Part shown: positions 1 through 11,722 of the stretch, one piece after another
Numbering within the stretch: the first letter of the stretch is position 1
Layout of the letters: every line of letters begins with the position of its first letter
NCBI RefSeq assembly: GCF_047511655.1
Contig: NC_133390.1
Span: forward strand, 134,531,583-134,595,582
Direction of reading: 5' to 3'
Origin: Castor canadensis
Lineage: Eukaryota > Chordata > Mammalia > Rodentia > Castoridae
DNA: 64,000 bases
Made by a program: the position numbers and the translations under genes
Notes under the pieces: generated by a model
Seen by the model: only the letters and a program-made list of their open reading frames with translations
Database searches by the model: none
Told to the model about the DNA's origin: nothing

Positions 1-2185
1 AAAGTTACCTCAATAGTGTCAGCTTCTTCCCACTATAAGCAGAGCTCTGTAACCTGCTGTCAAGGCCACTACAAGCAGCCAACATCCTGGAACTGGGTGA
101 CCTCAGTGAAGCTGTTAAAATCCAGGCTTCAAGCAAATGATTTATTCTCATGGCTATTTCTGCTTCCTCTTGTTTGAGGTATGGGGCATCCTTGCTTTGG
201 GAAGCTTAGAGGCCCCAGCAGTGGAAAAACAAATGCTCACCAGCCAAACAGCTGTCCTTTATCCAGGGGGACCCAGGTCGCTGAATCAGGGCCCAGCCAG
301 AGAAATCAGTGGGACAGTAGCAGAATTAGCCTGCCCATGGGGACAAAAAGAGTTTCACTTGTCAGCATTCTCCAAGACAATGGAGGGGCTTTCCTTTCCT
401 TTCCTTCCCTTCCCTCTTTCTTTTTTTTTTTTTTTTTAACAAAATAGGATTTTCCTTGTCTCAGAAATTCTGAAACATTCCTGGAAAAACTGTATTTAGG
501 ACAAATTTACTCTCTCCCATCTGTCACCTTCCAAAGCATATAATTTAAAGGCATCCTCTCTCAAGCATGAAGCTCTCTATGGTCACTCATTCCTGAATTT
601 CAGGTGACCACCATTGTTCTTTCTTTCTTGTTCATTATTGAACAAGAGGAAAATTTCCAAGTAATCTGAGCAGTGAAGGGGAGATCAATTACCCAGAGAT
701 GCCTTAGTTGGGACTCCATGAGTGCTCTGTAACAGCCTTGGTTTTGCCTAGAATTTATCTTGGCTGTTTGTGAGGCAAAATCAGGGGTATCTGGTTCCTG
801 CCCTTGGTTGTTCACACATCTAATCATCATTGTCGGCATCACCATCACCCTGCATCCCCATGCCACTTTTCTCAGCAGCAGTAACTGGATGAAATACACT
901 AGGCTCTGACAGAAGACAGAAGGGAAGCAGGCCAGCTCACTGCCAGCCTTGCAAGACCCTCTTATTCAGTGACAGACAAGCAAACCTCCTGGAATGTCCA
1001 TCCTGACATCTTTCACTAACCAGGCAAAAATGTGGAATAAAAAGTTAAACATTTGTGTATGTGTGTGTTTGTGAACCTTGTGCAGGGTAAAATGCATTGG
1101 AAATGAATTTTTTTCTCCTAAAGTGTCCATTCTCTTTTAATTCTTAACCATGCACCCTTGCCAGGCAATATTGTCACCAAACAACCCTTCAATGGTTAAA
1201 TATGATCATTAGGTACTTTTGTTCCAATGCTCTTTTCCTATAAATATTTCAGGGAAAACTAAAAGAACAGAGAGGAGATTTGACAAAAAAAAAGTTATTA
1301 AATTCAAACTAACACCGTTTTTTTTTTTAAAGAAAATATAGGAAAGCCTTTTCCTATTATTTTTCTTCTTAGCTTCTCCATTGTTTAAATCAGGAAAACA
1401 GGAAAACATTGCTTTCTAGCACCTGCTTAATGGCTTAACACTCCCGACAAATTTCCATCACCTTGAACAATAGCTTTAACATGAGAATCCAAGATATGAT
1501 CCCTGATAACTCATAACTCCAAATCTGTGTGGTTTATGGAGTCTGTCAACCAAATAAAGAAACACTAATCCAAATTCTCCACATACTCAATGATCAAATA
1601 CCTGACTCCACATCAGATTACTGGATGAATACCCACTGAAGTGCTTGTTGGAAAATGAACTGTGTTTTGGTCTGTTCTTGGAGATAGTGCCCATCTGTTT
1701 TAGGTAGAAATGCTGACATTCCTGTCTTGTGTGCTAGTCTTATCTGCAAGATGGCAGGAAGCTCCTTTCAGCAGATTTTGCCCACTGTTCCCTGGGGCTG
1801 AAATTCTTTTGCAAATCTGGCTTCATTTTGAATTAAACTGTGATCAAGTTCTGGTTCTGTGATGTCATATGTGATTATACATGTTAGTAATCACTTCTTG
1901 AACCCTAAATGAGAATGTAAATATTTTAAAACACCTGTGTTTGATTTTTTAAACTAATTATGGAATTATGGGATTTTTAGACAGGACTGATTTTCATGCT
2001 GTGGATTAATGTTTCCCAGGCTGTGGGGAGAGGAGGCTTAGATGATGAGTTTCTCCTTGGAGCGCCAAAAAATTATGGTGCATGGAGCAGAATGTAGGGT
2101 AGCCTTTAAGAAATAGCAGCTTTGTCCTACTTTGAGCTTTCTGTTACGCACCTATCCTAATAAACTATGAAAAACATTTGTTATG
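1..2185 (+). other. Repeat-poor AT-rich block, possible CD93 3' UTR tail
   Basis: No SINE, LINE or LTR is recognisable here apart from a T-run near 421-437, and no ORF looks like a real protein. The block carries AATAAA-type signals near 1553 and at 2159-2164, as expected of a long mammalian 3' UTR. In human, CD93 lies about 30 kb upstream of THBD on the same strand and has a very long 3' UTR. Adding the lineage-specific L1 insertions seen between here and THBD puts the expected CD93 3' end near this position. This is a positional inference: no CD93 coding sequence lies in the window. The alternative is plain conserved intergenic DNA. Confidence 0.3.
2159..2164 (+). terminator. Candidate poly(A) signal AATAAA
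   Basis: A canonical hexamer closes the repeat-poor left block, followed about 15-30 bases later by T- and GT-containing sequence. If the block is the CD93 3' UTR, this would be its distal polyadenylation site. The motif alone is common by chance in AT-rich DNA. Confidence 0.25.
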
Positions 2186-3684
2186 AACTTGTTTTATGTA
2201 ACTCATGACAACTCTAAATACATGGCAGAACTTGCTTTTGCTGTAATTCATGTTTCCCATCAAATAGTTACCTTCTTAGCCACATTTTGCACCTTCACCC
2301 ACTGGAGGTGGTGGGGGCTCACTTACTCACTGGGGAGCTCTATCTTCCTGTGATACATTTCTGGGATGTTGGCACCATCCTTCGGCCAGTGCCAGCGAGG
2401 ACATGGAATACAAAGTGGGACTGCACTGCAGGGTGACAGTGTCCACAGTAGCTGAGACCAGCCTGACTCCGTGCTTCCAGACTTAGCATTCTGATCTGGC
2501 ATCCACTCATTCTGGTCCCCACGATCACTCTTAATTCCCTGTATCGTTTTAAAGGCATGAGTGATGGTTGGTGCAAGATTAAACCCATCCAATCAGAGTG
2601 AGGTGAAAACGCCATCCTATAATTATCACAGAGCATTTATCAGCACTTTGTCAGCAAAGCCTTTTCAGTTTATTTAACTAATTGGACAGGCAGACCAGAC
2701 CATTTCTTGTTTGGCTGCACAAATCTCACTGTGATTCCAAGATGGAGACAGCAGATGGTGGTCGATTGTGAGCCCCTGCATCGCAGATTGTGCACTTGGT
2801 AAAGAGCATGGCTTAAGTAGGATAAAATGCTCTGTTCTGTTATGCTAATGATGCAGGACACTTGCAATAAACATCCATTATTTAGGGTTAAATAAAGCTG
2901 ATCCTTCCAGCAGTCTAGGCACTGACAAAATCCTCAGGGAAATCACATCTCACTGGAAGCAACCGTGGCTGCCCCCGCCGGCCCCGCCCCCATCGCATGC
3001 GCAGGCACACACGCGCTTCCACAGACACAAACCACACATAGACACACACCTTCAAGCACACAGACACATACACACTGACACAACACGTACACAAATGCAT
3101 ACCATTCTAACATCAGTTTCATTTTGAAAAACCTGAGGGCAGTGTTGCTTGTTTTATGAAAAACTCATTAACAAAAATTTCACCTTTTAATGGCGACTCC
3201 TTTTGATCACTATCAAAAGTAAACGTTTTAGAAAAAAAAGTAAGATTAAGTAAAATTATTCAAACATTAGGTAAATCTGTCAACTGTGATTCATTACCAC
3301 CCCCCCACCAAAAAAATCCTGAATTTATATAGTTTTATAGGCATTGCACAATGTAAAGCACATCTCTATTGTCATCAAATGGCTTGTAGATTGAAATTCA
3401 GGGTTTGCAAATATTATATACATTCCATGGAGTTTGACATGAATCAAATGAGCTTATTCTCAGTCAATTCTTAGGTTTATTCAGTAAGAGGAGAAAGCCA
3501 TAGCAGAGAAAATAAGCGGAAAATACAGAACAATCTCAGTTCAGCATTTCCCTGAGTTTTATTTTGACATTACAGCTGCTTAAAAAGAGAACTGATGGGT
3601 TTGTTCACCACAGCCTTTTTATGTTTCCCGGGTGGTCCTTTCCAGAGGAAGTAATGGGCAGGTCAACAGAAAAAAGTTAAGATA
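2186..3684. other. Intergenic, no gene seen
   Basis: Unique-looking sequence with a degenerate CA-rich tract (about 3004-3110) and a short C-run at 3299-3306. The small ORFs show no protein-like pattern. Confidence 0.6.
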
Positions 3685-3808
3685 GAGCTGGGGTGCAGGT
3701 GTGTCCATGACTGCAATCCTAGCACTCGGACCCTGAAACAGGAGGATCACAAGTTTGAGGCCAGCCTGGGCTACATAGCAAAACCTTGTCTCCAATAAAC
3801 AAACAAAA
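3685..3808 (+). repeat. B1-type SINE, sense
   Basis: It shows the 7SL-derived B1 pattern: a degraded head, then 'gaggatcacaagtttgaggcc', 'agcctgggctacatag' and a CAAA-rich tail. It runs into a GGAA repeat. Confidence 0.85.
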
Positions 3809-3852
3809 GAGGAAGGAAGAAAGGAAGGAAGGAAAGAAGGAAGGAAGGAAGG
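3809..3852 (+). repeat. (GGAA)n simple repeat
   Basis: Purine-only GGAA/GAAA units that appear to have grown from the tail of the preceding B1. Confidence 0.9.
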
Positions 3853-4023
3853 GCGAGCTGCCTCAGTGACGCTGGATCTGATGGCACAGATACCCAGTCG
3901 CCTTATTTGGATGCTGTGTTCAACATTGTTTAACAAATAAACTTTCTACCACTCACAGAGTGGTTGAAAAGTTAGGGAAATGCAATGTGGTTAAGTACAG
4001 ACAATTAGAAACAGAATTGGAAT

Positions 4024-4062
4024 GGAGAGAGAGAGAGAGAGGGAGAGAGAGAGAGAGAAGGA
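4024..4062 (+). repeat. (GA)n simple repeat
   Basis: Alternating GA units with a single G interruption. Confidence 0.9.
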
Positions 4063-4295
4063 AAGTCCTGATAACACTGAGTCCAGCAATCACTATTTCC
4101 AGGAAGTAGGGTTTGACAGAGGCTCCTCACAGAGTTGATCAGCACAGTGCAGATCCTTTCCAGGGTATTCGTGTCAGAATTCACCATAAGTTGCTGTCCC
4201 TTGATGAATTCTATTTGTTGGGTGTTTATTTGAGATTTGTCATCATTGACTTGGATGTTGATCCTTGTGGTTGAGATTGGTCCTCAGAATCAATT

Positions 4296-4465
4296 GAGTT
4301 GAAGGAAGAAGTGAAAGGAAGAAAGGGAGGCAGGGTGAGTGGGAAGGAGGAAAGAAGCAGAATGAATGAAAAAAGAGAGAGCAAAGAAGTGAGGAAGAGA
4401 CAAAGAGAGGGAGGGAAGGATAGGGAAAGGAGGAGACAGAAGAGAGAACAAAAAGGAGCTGAGAG
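4296..4465 (+). repeat. Long polypurine tract
   Basis: About 170 bases almost entirely A and G, made of GGAA, GAGA and AAGA units with only scattered pyrimidines. It reads as a degenerate microsatellite. Confidence 0.8.
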
Positions 4466-4469
4466 ATGA

Positions 4470-6193
4470 CCCAGATGTAAACATCTCAGCTCTTAGCTTG
4501 AGCTAATGAAGGGCCATCTTTCTTCAAGGCCATGTAGGATGTCCTGGCACCTGTAGAAGAGCAGAGCTGTTTCTGCAAACCCTGGCTGTGGACCAACATT
4601 CTCTGTGTCCCTTCTTCCTTTCCCATGTCACATTCACATCTGTCCATATATGTGTGTGTGTAGCCTTAAACTAAGCCATGACTTCTGTCCTGCTGGGCAC
4701 CTTTTGTGTTCAAATATTACAGGAAAATAATGAAATTTGTGAGATACAGAAAGTAATGGAAATTTTTGTGTTCTTTCTCTAAGATCTTCTTTTACCCCAA
4801 AACATTATGTCCCAAACAAAATGTTTTTACTTCATGGTCAAAAACCACCATCACCCCTCCCACTTGGGCGTGTCATGTAGTCTCTCTGTGTCCCCACACC
4901 TGTTGTCCACTGTGCTGCTTGGGCCTCCAGGCCACATGGACCAGACCCTGTCCATGTTGGGCTCTGTGTTTTATCAGTTTGTCTTCTATTTAAAGCTGCA
5001 TGGTTAGGCAACTCATATATATTTTGTTGATTCTTTCCTTTACCAGGAAGAAACATAACCGTTTGAACCTTTTCACTTCAAATTACGTATCATTTTACTT
5101 TAATACACCCAATTCATTCTGTTGCACTTGATGAATACTAACTTTGTCAGATTTTTAAAAAAAAATCACTTTTCTTTTGTCACTTTATGTTTGTCTCTTG
5201 TCAAAATCAAAGTTAGATTTCACTTGGTGCTTTTGTTTTCTTTTATCCAATCAAAAGTCTTTGTCTTTTAATAGAAGTCAACACATTCACATTCACTAAG
5301 ATTACTAATGTGTTCTTGGTGGCTTATTTTATGCATTCCATTTATAATGATTTATTATTTGCTGTCTATATTTATCCACTAGAATAGAATGTCAGCTCCA
5401 TGAAGCGTGTTTCTGTCTGCTCTCTGATATGCCCCAGGCATTCAGATCAGGGACTTGTACACAGTGACACTCAATACCCGTGCTGAATGCATGACTGACC
5501 TGGCAGGGAGATTGGATCACTGTAGCAGGCAGAGTAAGCCAATGCAGCCCCTTCAGGAATTCTATCTGAAGCCCTGTTGTGGTCCATGATGCCCTTCCCC
5601 CTTACCTGGCACCCTGAGGCCCATCTGCTTCACCTGCCCTCTGTCTCCTCCATACTCCAACATGCATTCCTGCTTGCCTGGAATGTGGCCATCACAGCCC
5701 CCTGCACTCAGGCCCTTTCTATCGCAGCTCCCTTGTTCCTGAGGTAAGTATTTGAGCACACATAACTCATGGGGAACAACAACAGGTGGGGTGGGGGAAG
5801 TAATGTAACTGAAAACGCTGTGCAAACACAGCAGAGACATCCCATGGAGGCCCTTCCTGTGGCTATTTGGTAGAGGCCTCTCTAGGACGTCGTTGGTGAA
5901 TAAGTGCAAGTACCTCCAGATGACCAAACACTTGATCGAGTGGCCTGCCATACCTGGGTTGAGAAAACCTCAGGTGAGCAGTAGACACTGGCAGATGGAA
6001 TTTGACTTGAGCACAGACAAAAGTCTGAGGGCTACTGGATGAGTGTGGACAGCACACTTCACACAACTGCCCTCTAAACCCATCTCTGTCATTTTCCTGC
6101 CTCTTTTCCTCAGGGAAACTGAGCTCTAGATTAGAAAATTCTAACAACCCTCATCACTTTATTCCTCACATAGGAAGTTAGTGGTTAAGTGTC
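4470..6193. other. Intergenic, with an L2-like fragment
   Basis: No gene is seen. Around 5380-5495 the text 'aatgtcagctccatgaagcg' followed by 'gaatgcatgac' resembles the 3' end of an L2 LINE in sense orientation. The ORF of 129 residues at 5562-5951 (minus) has no recognisable domain and is treated as chance. Confidence 0.5.
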
Positions 6194-6390
6194 TTTTTTT
6201 TTTTTTTCAGTACTGGGGTTTAAATGCAGGGCCTACACCTTGAGCTACTCCACCAGCCCTTTTTTGTGAAGGGTGTTTTTGAGATAGGGTCTCATGAACT
6301 ACTTGCCCTTACTGGTTTGGAACCGTGATCCTCCTGATCTCTGCCTCCTGTGTAGCTAGAATTATAGACTGGAGCCTCTAGTGCCTAGCT
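6194..6390 (-). repeat. Dimeric B1/ID-type SINE, antisense, with TSD
   Basis: It begins with a T-run and 'cagtactggggttt', an antisense ID-like unit. An antisense B1-like unit follows ('gagatagggtctcat', 'gatcctcctgatctctgcc'). A perfect 10-base target-site duplication gttaagtgtc flanks it at 6184-6193 and 6391-6400, so the insertion is intact. Confidence 0.9.
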
Positions 6391-7079
6391 GTTAAGTGTC
6401 ATATCTTCTTGAGAGACTGTAAAAGACAAAGGATGTGTCTTTATTGTACCTTTCTCCTAGTGAAGTCCCAAATATTTTAAATAGAAAAATAGCAGGATAT
6501 ATTACTTCATACTATCTATGCTATTAAAATAATGTGGGGAAAATTGTTTAACTTTTGTGACTTACAGATTTGAAAGTAGTACTTTATTTATTGAGCAATA
6601 AGTCAGAAACTGACCATAGCTGACAGATGATGGCATAGGGTGTGAATCAACAGGTTTCACTACCTCCCATTACACATAAATAGAAACTGTAACTGGGAAC
6701 TGCTGTTGAAAAAATGTCAATAGTACTGGGCTGGGGACAGACTAGTCTGTCAGCCTGATGAAGATAGGAAAGGTAGAATGTTAGCCAATATGCATTTTTG
6801 ATAATGTCTTATGTTCAAAGGGACATACTTGAGCCTGTGTATCCTCCACTCTCAAATACATACAACAGATGTGGGGTGGGACGACTCAAAAACTCTTCTA
6901 TTTTCCCCAAAGACATCATATACCCTGAAATGGGCAGTTCCCACCAATGCATCCTCACTGCCCCCCAAGATGACCATCCCTATTCTGCCTTGGTCAGATG
7001 ATGTGTGGTGGGAGGGGCATGTACACATCACTTTGTGGTTGCACCTGGCTATCAAAGGCTACTTCTCAACTGGAAGGCA

Positions 7080-7480
7080 CTTACATGCTTATAGGCATGC
7101 CAACGAAGAAACAGCTTCAAAAAACAGGTCTTTACCTTCTTAAAAAGTTAAACATATATTTACTATGCAGCCCAGCAATTCCTTTTTGGGGAGTGTTGGG
7201 GATTGAACTCAGGGACTTGTGTATACCAAGCACCTTCTGTACCATGAGCTAGACCACCAGCCTCCATAACGCAGTAATTCTGCCCTTGGATAGTTATTTA
7301 GTGGAAATGAAACCATGCTCTACCTGGTCTTGGTCACAGATATTCACCAGAGGTTTATTCATAGATCTTCTACCTAGAAACAACCCAGATATCCACCTGC
7401 AGGTGAATAGAAAAGGATTATGGGTTACCCATGCAACAGAACACTAAGCATCAAGAAATATGATATACACAATGGACAAA
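7080..7480 (+). repeat. Old L1 fragment, sense, split by an ID SINE
   Basis: The text 'tatgcagcccagcaattcc' and, after the SINE, 'aacccagatatccacctgc' are the familiar L1 ORF2 C-terminal region. The copy is diverged and its reading frame is broken. Confidence 0.75.
7183..7266 (-). repeat. ID-type SINE, antisense
   Basis: Antisense tRNA-derived ID unit ('ggggattgaactcaggga', 'ctagaccaccagcc') inserted in the L1. It has an imperfect target duplication, cagcaattcc near 7173-7182 and cagtaattct near 7272-7281. Confidence 0.85.
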
Positions 7481-9084
7481 ATAAGCAAGACACTGTATTA
7501 GTCAATTTTTATGAAATTCTAGAACAGGAGTAATTAATCTATGCTGAGATAAGTGAGATAAGAGTAACTTACCTACTTTCCTGCAAAGGAACTTGAAGGA
7601 CCTTCGTGGAATGAGGCAAACACTGTTTGTATTTGTCAAAACTCATTAAACTCTAAATGTAAAATAAGTACATCTTATTACAATCAATAAAGTTGATTTT
7701 AAAATGCTACTTATTATGTTATGAATGTAATAAAGGTTTACAAGGTGTGGCCTAGATGTTTTCTAGGAGAGTGAGCCATGATTGCTTTGAACTTTATTAT
7801 TTCAGAGGTAATAAAAAGTAAACGAATCTATTGTGCACTAGAATTGGACTTGTGCTCTCTGAGTTTTCTCCACTGCTTGTTCCTTGTTCAAGCCCAGTAC
7901 TCGGCACTGAGACATATTTCTGTGACCACTCTTCTGCACCTCCTACCAAAGCAACATAGGAATCGTGGAGCCTTTTAACTGACTCCCATGGAAACATTCA
8001 AACACATCCTGAAAGATCTCTCCTGTCTGTTCCATTGCCATTTCCCCCCTGCCCCCATCCTGAGTGTTAACTTTTTAAATGGGCAGCGTTGGGTTCTTTT
8101 TTTTATTTCTTCCCACGTTTACTTCTTAGAAATGGCCACAGTCAAAGCCTGATCTTTGGCTTCAGGCCCTACTCTTTTAGGGAAGCATCTTTCACTAATA
8201 GCAAAACAACCTTTCATGTTATTAAACTTTATAAGCAAAAACAACCTTGGGAAAGCTTCTGGCAAAGATTGCAGGTGCCAAGTTTAAAGTGGAACCAATG
8301 TCAGTGACAAAGTCAAGGTCTTTTATTAGATTTTTTTTTTTAATTTTTCCATTGCACAAGGAAGACCAGATGCCCAGTTTGACTTATTAGATGCTTGCTG
8401 GGGCTGAATCGAATGCTTAATGGATTTGAGACTGAAATTAAATGATGTTTATTAACTTTAATTACATGTTCAGCATGAGTTATTTATTCTGTTTGAGCAA
8501 AGGAAAAGATGACGCATTTGGACCTAATTATTTCAAAATTTGGAGTCAAGTAGAGCTGTGATTAACCCATGCGTTAGCTTCACAAACAAGAAAAACAAAC
8601 CAAAAAATGTTTTTTAAAGGTTTGTGGGGGAAATGAGGCTCATAAAATATTTGGCTAAGCTGTTTAGCTTACGAAGAAATTTATCTTGGGAAACATTTAC
8701 CACTATGTTTGCATCTATTTATGTAAAAAGATATGCATTATAAATCATTATTATATGAACACAAGAGAATAAATTCTAGGTAGTTTATTCTGATTCTACT
8801 TATATCTAAAGAAGTTAAATAAACTTAAAATGCTTAGCAGTGAATCTGTCTGTATATAATAAAGCCTGGTTGACATAATGGTTATTTTTCTTGCATGAAA
8901 GAAGTTCAGGTGGGCAAAAGCTGGGACTGCTACAGCTGCTTTTTTTTTTTTTATCTTTGTGGCTTTCCATTGTTGGTCTGTGTCTTTCATCCTCATGCTT
9001 GCAACATGGCTGCTGCATCTTCAGGCATCATGCAAAAAGCCCACACACCAAAATTGTCTTTTTTGTTTCATTTTTCTTTTTAAA
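7481..9084. other. Intergenic, no gene; AT-rich repeat-free core
   Basis: No gene or clear repeat is seen. The stretch of about 8330-8780 is AT-rich with several TAATTA, TTAATTAC and CTAATTAT motifs and no transposon signature. It could be a conserved noncoding element, but I cannot test conservation from one sequence. Confidence 0.4.
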
Positions 9085-10520
9085 ATAATTCAAAGACTCA
9101 TGTATAGAGAAAAGTACTGATCCCAACTGTGCAGTTTGATGAGTTTTGATCAGCTTATAATCTAATTATCACTTCGGTAAAGACATGGAACTTTCTATCA
9201 CCCCTAGCAAGTTTTGTGAACACTTTCCCAGTCACCTCCCACCTCACCAACAAACTGCATTCTGTTGCCCCCTCCACAGAACTGATCTAACTGTTTCAGA
9301 AGTTTTTGTCAACAGACTCAGAGTTTGCTGGGTTTAAGCTGCCACTTGGTTGTTTATTTTTTGCCCTTCATACTTGGCTTCTTCCTTTTTCTTCTCTTTT
9401 CCTATTTTCTTTTAAGTTAGCCAAGTATTCTTTTTAAAATTATTAGTCTCCATTTTTGTAAGATGTTTTAGAACTGCAGAAAAAGTGAGCGGAAAGTACA
9501 GTGAGTTCTCATATACACCCTCCCCAGTCCCTTCCCACAATATCCCCTGTTTTAACATCTTGCACTGGCATGGCACATTTGTTCCAATTGGTGAGCCAAT
9601 ACTGGCACATTGCTGTAGTTTACATTAGGGTTACTCTTGGTGTTGTACATTCTATGGGTTTTGACAAATACATGATGACTAATGACATGTTCCACCATTA
9701 CAGCTGTTTCATTGCCCCAAAATGCTCTGTGCTTCACCTATTCATTCCTCCCACCCTGTGGATCCCTAGCAACCATGATATTTTTACTCTGTCCCTAGTT
9801 TTGGCTTTTCCAGAATGTCATCTATTTGAAATCATACAATATTTAGCCTTTTCTGAGTGGCTTCATCCACTTGGATGTATACATTTAAGGGTCCTCCAAG
9901 CATTTTCATGGCTTGATAGTTTATTTCTTTTTATTACTAAATAATGGCTATTGTCCAATGATCACTTACTCCATGAAAGACATCTTGGTTGTTTCCAAGT
10001 TTTGACATTTATGAATAAGGCCATTAAAATACTTTTTGTGCAAATGTTTGTGTGGATTTAAGTTTTCAACTTATTTACATAAAGTCTTTAGGAGTGTGAG
10101 TGCTGGATGAGATGGTAAGAGTATGACTGTCTTTCAAAGTATCTGTGTCGTTCCCACCAGCAGTGAAGGAGAGCCCCCGAGCTCCATGTGCTTCACAGAA
10201 TTTGGTGCCCTCATTCTAATGTGCGTGTAGTGGTGCCTCATTGTTTGGATTTGTATTTCCCTAATGACAGACAGTGCTTATATACTTCTATGCCTTCCAT
10301 GTGTCCTCTTTGGCAAGGTGTTTCTTAAGATGTTTGACCCAGGTTTTAATTGGGTTGTTTTCTTGAGTTTTAGAAGTTCTTTGTGTATTTTTGGATGGCC
10401 GTCCTTTATTAGATATTTTGCAAATATTCTCCCTACCCCCAGTTGGTAGCTTGTATTTTTAGTCTCTCAATAGTATCTCATGAAGCATATGTCTTTAATT
10501 TTAAGTGTGTTTTACTGCTG
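9085..10520 (-). repeat. Old L1 (L1M-like), antisense
   Basis: The antisense ORF2/3' UTR pattern typical of ancient mammalian L1 is clear from about 9480. Diagnostic pieces are 'tctatgggttttgacaaat', 'tcttggttgtttccaagttt' and 'atttgtatttccctaatga'. The part at 9085-9300 resembles an older L1 piece and the join is uncertain. The ORF at 9501-9944 is only this repeat read in a chance frame. Confidence 0.75.
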
Positions 10521-11044
10521 CACCTCAACTCCTCTGTTGGGTGTCAGGAGTTCAGCAGAACTGAAGGGAGTGAGCTGTTACATGGTAGAATAGCCAATTG
10601 CAGCAAAAATGAGCCAAAAGAACACAGCCCTGAAGCCTTTAATGACTGCACTGTTATGTGCAAGAGGCCCAGCCCAGAGAAAATGGCTGGGGCGGAGGAG
10701 GGGGGTGAACAGAGCGGGGCCATATCCCCTCTGAGTCTTCTCTGTGAAAGAGCAGGGCACAAGTGGGATCAGTCTGGGGTCATCTCACCATTGAGGGTGC
10801 CACAAACAAATAACTCCAGGCTCCAGCACTCTATCGACTGAAGGAAGGGCAGGGAAAGGACAAGTCAGAGTGGGGAAAGGTCTTTAAAGTCCCACCTGAA
10901 GGAAGGCCATAGCAAAGGGGCCTGAAGAAGACAACTCTTACCCTGGAATCAAGGTTTTTCTCCTCATTTTGAGAGGGGAACTCAGGGAGCTTCACTGTTC
11001 TAGAAAGAGAGAAGAGTGGCAGTAATTGTTACTAGTACATCCTA
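10521..11044. other. Unclassified block following an L1M
   Basis: The sequence at about 10537-10960 begins 'gtgtcaggagttcagcagaa' and is GC-richer than its surroundings. It abruptly replaces the L1M. I do not recognise it. An LTR or a lineage-specific repeat is possible. The ORFs across it (132 residues plus, 72 minus) show no domain. Confidence 0.35.
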
Positions 11045-11250
11045 TGGGCCTGACATTGTGCTTAGTGCCTTAGCTACATGGTGTGCTAAGCACTGTATAT
11101 TCTGCCCATTTTATAGCTAGAGCATTTGAGGCTCAATTGTATTTCAGCAATTTGTCTGAGGTCCCACAGCAAGCAAGTATCAGAGCTAAGATCACAAATG
11201 AAGGTCATCTGCTTCTGCAGGATCTTGGTCTTACTCAAACCTGCCACTTC
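11045..11250 (-). repeat. MIR SINE remnant, antisense
   Basis: The antisense MIR layout is visible: 'cattttatagctagagcatt', then 'gaggtcccacagcaagcaag', then 'tcagagctaagatcacaaat'. It is degraded, as expected for this old family. Confidence 0.7.
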
Positions 11251-11568
11251 CTAAATGTCAATGAAAGAATTAATAAGGAGATGCTACTCCTTCTGCTTAT
11301 TTGCAAAGTACAGTATACATTGTGCCATTCAAAGAGATTACTGTTCTTTAGATCAAACTTTAAAAAATGAAGGCAGATAAAGTAGTGACCTTTTAAAAGT
11401 TTCATTTGACTGGATGAAATCTGTTCAAAGTTAGTTTAGAAGTGAGAAGCAGACACAAGACTGGGTCAGGAGGCCAGGGGAGGGAAAGGTGAGAGAGAGT
11501 GGGGGACAGGGGCAAGGGCTGCAAAGCAAGTCTTAGAGATTAAAATTCATCAATGGATTTTTTTCTTT
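11251..11568. other. Intergenic, no gene seen
   Basis: Unique sequence without a recognisable gene or repeat, ending in a pyrimidine-rich tract. Confidence 0.6.
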
Positions 11569-11722
11569 TTCTTTTCTTTTCCTTCCTTCCTTCCTTCCTT
11601 CCTTGCTTTATTCCTTCCTTCCTACCTTCCTTCTTTCTTTTCTTCTGCAGTGCTGGGATGGAACTCAGGGTCTCAGGCATGCTAGGCTAGTGCTCTACCA
11701 CTGAGCTGTACCCCCAGCACAT
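11569..11722 (-). repeat. (CTTT/CCTT)n tract plus antisense ID SINE
   Basis: A pyrimidine microsatellite (to about 11643) leads into 'cagtgctgggatggaactca' and 'ctaccactgagctgtacccc', an antisense ID unit. The simple repeat probably derives from the SINE's A-rich tail. Confidence 0.85.

Noticed and set aside
9501-9944. 147-residue plus ORF with hydrophobic stretches
   Set aside because: The DNA is an antisense L1M fragment; the ORF is a chance frame through it.
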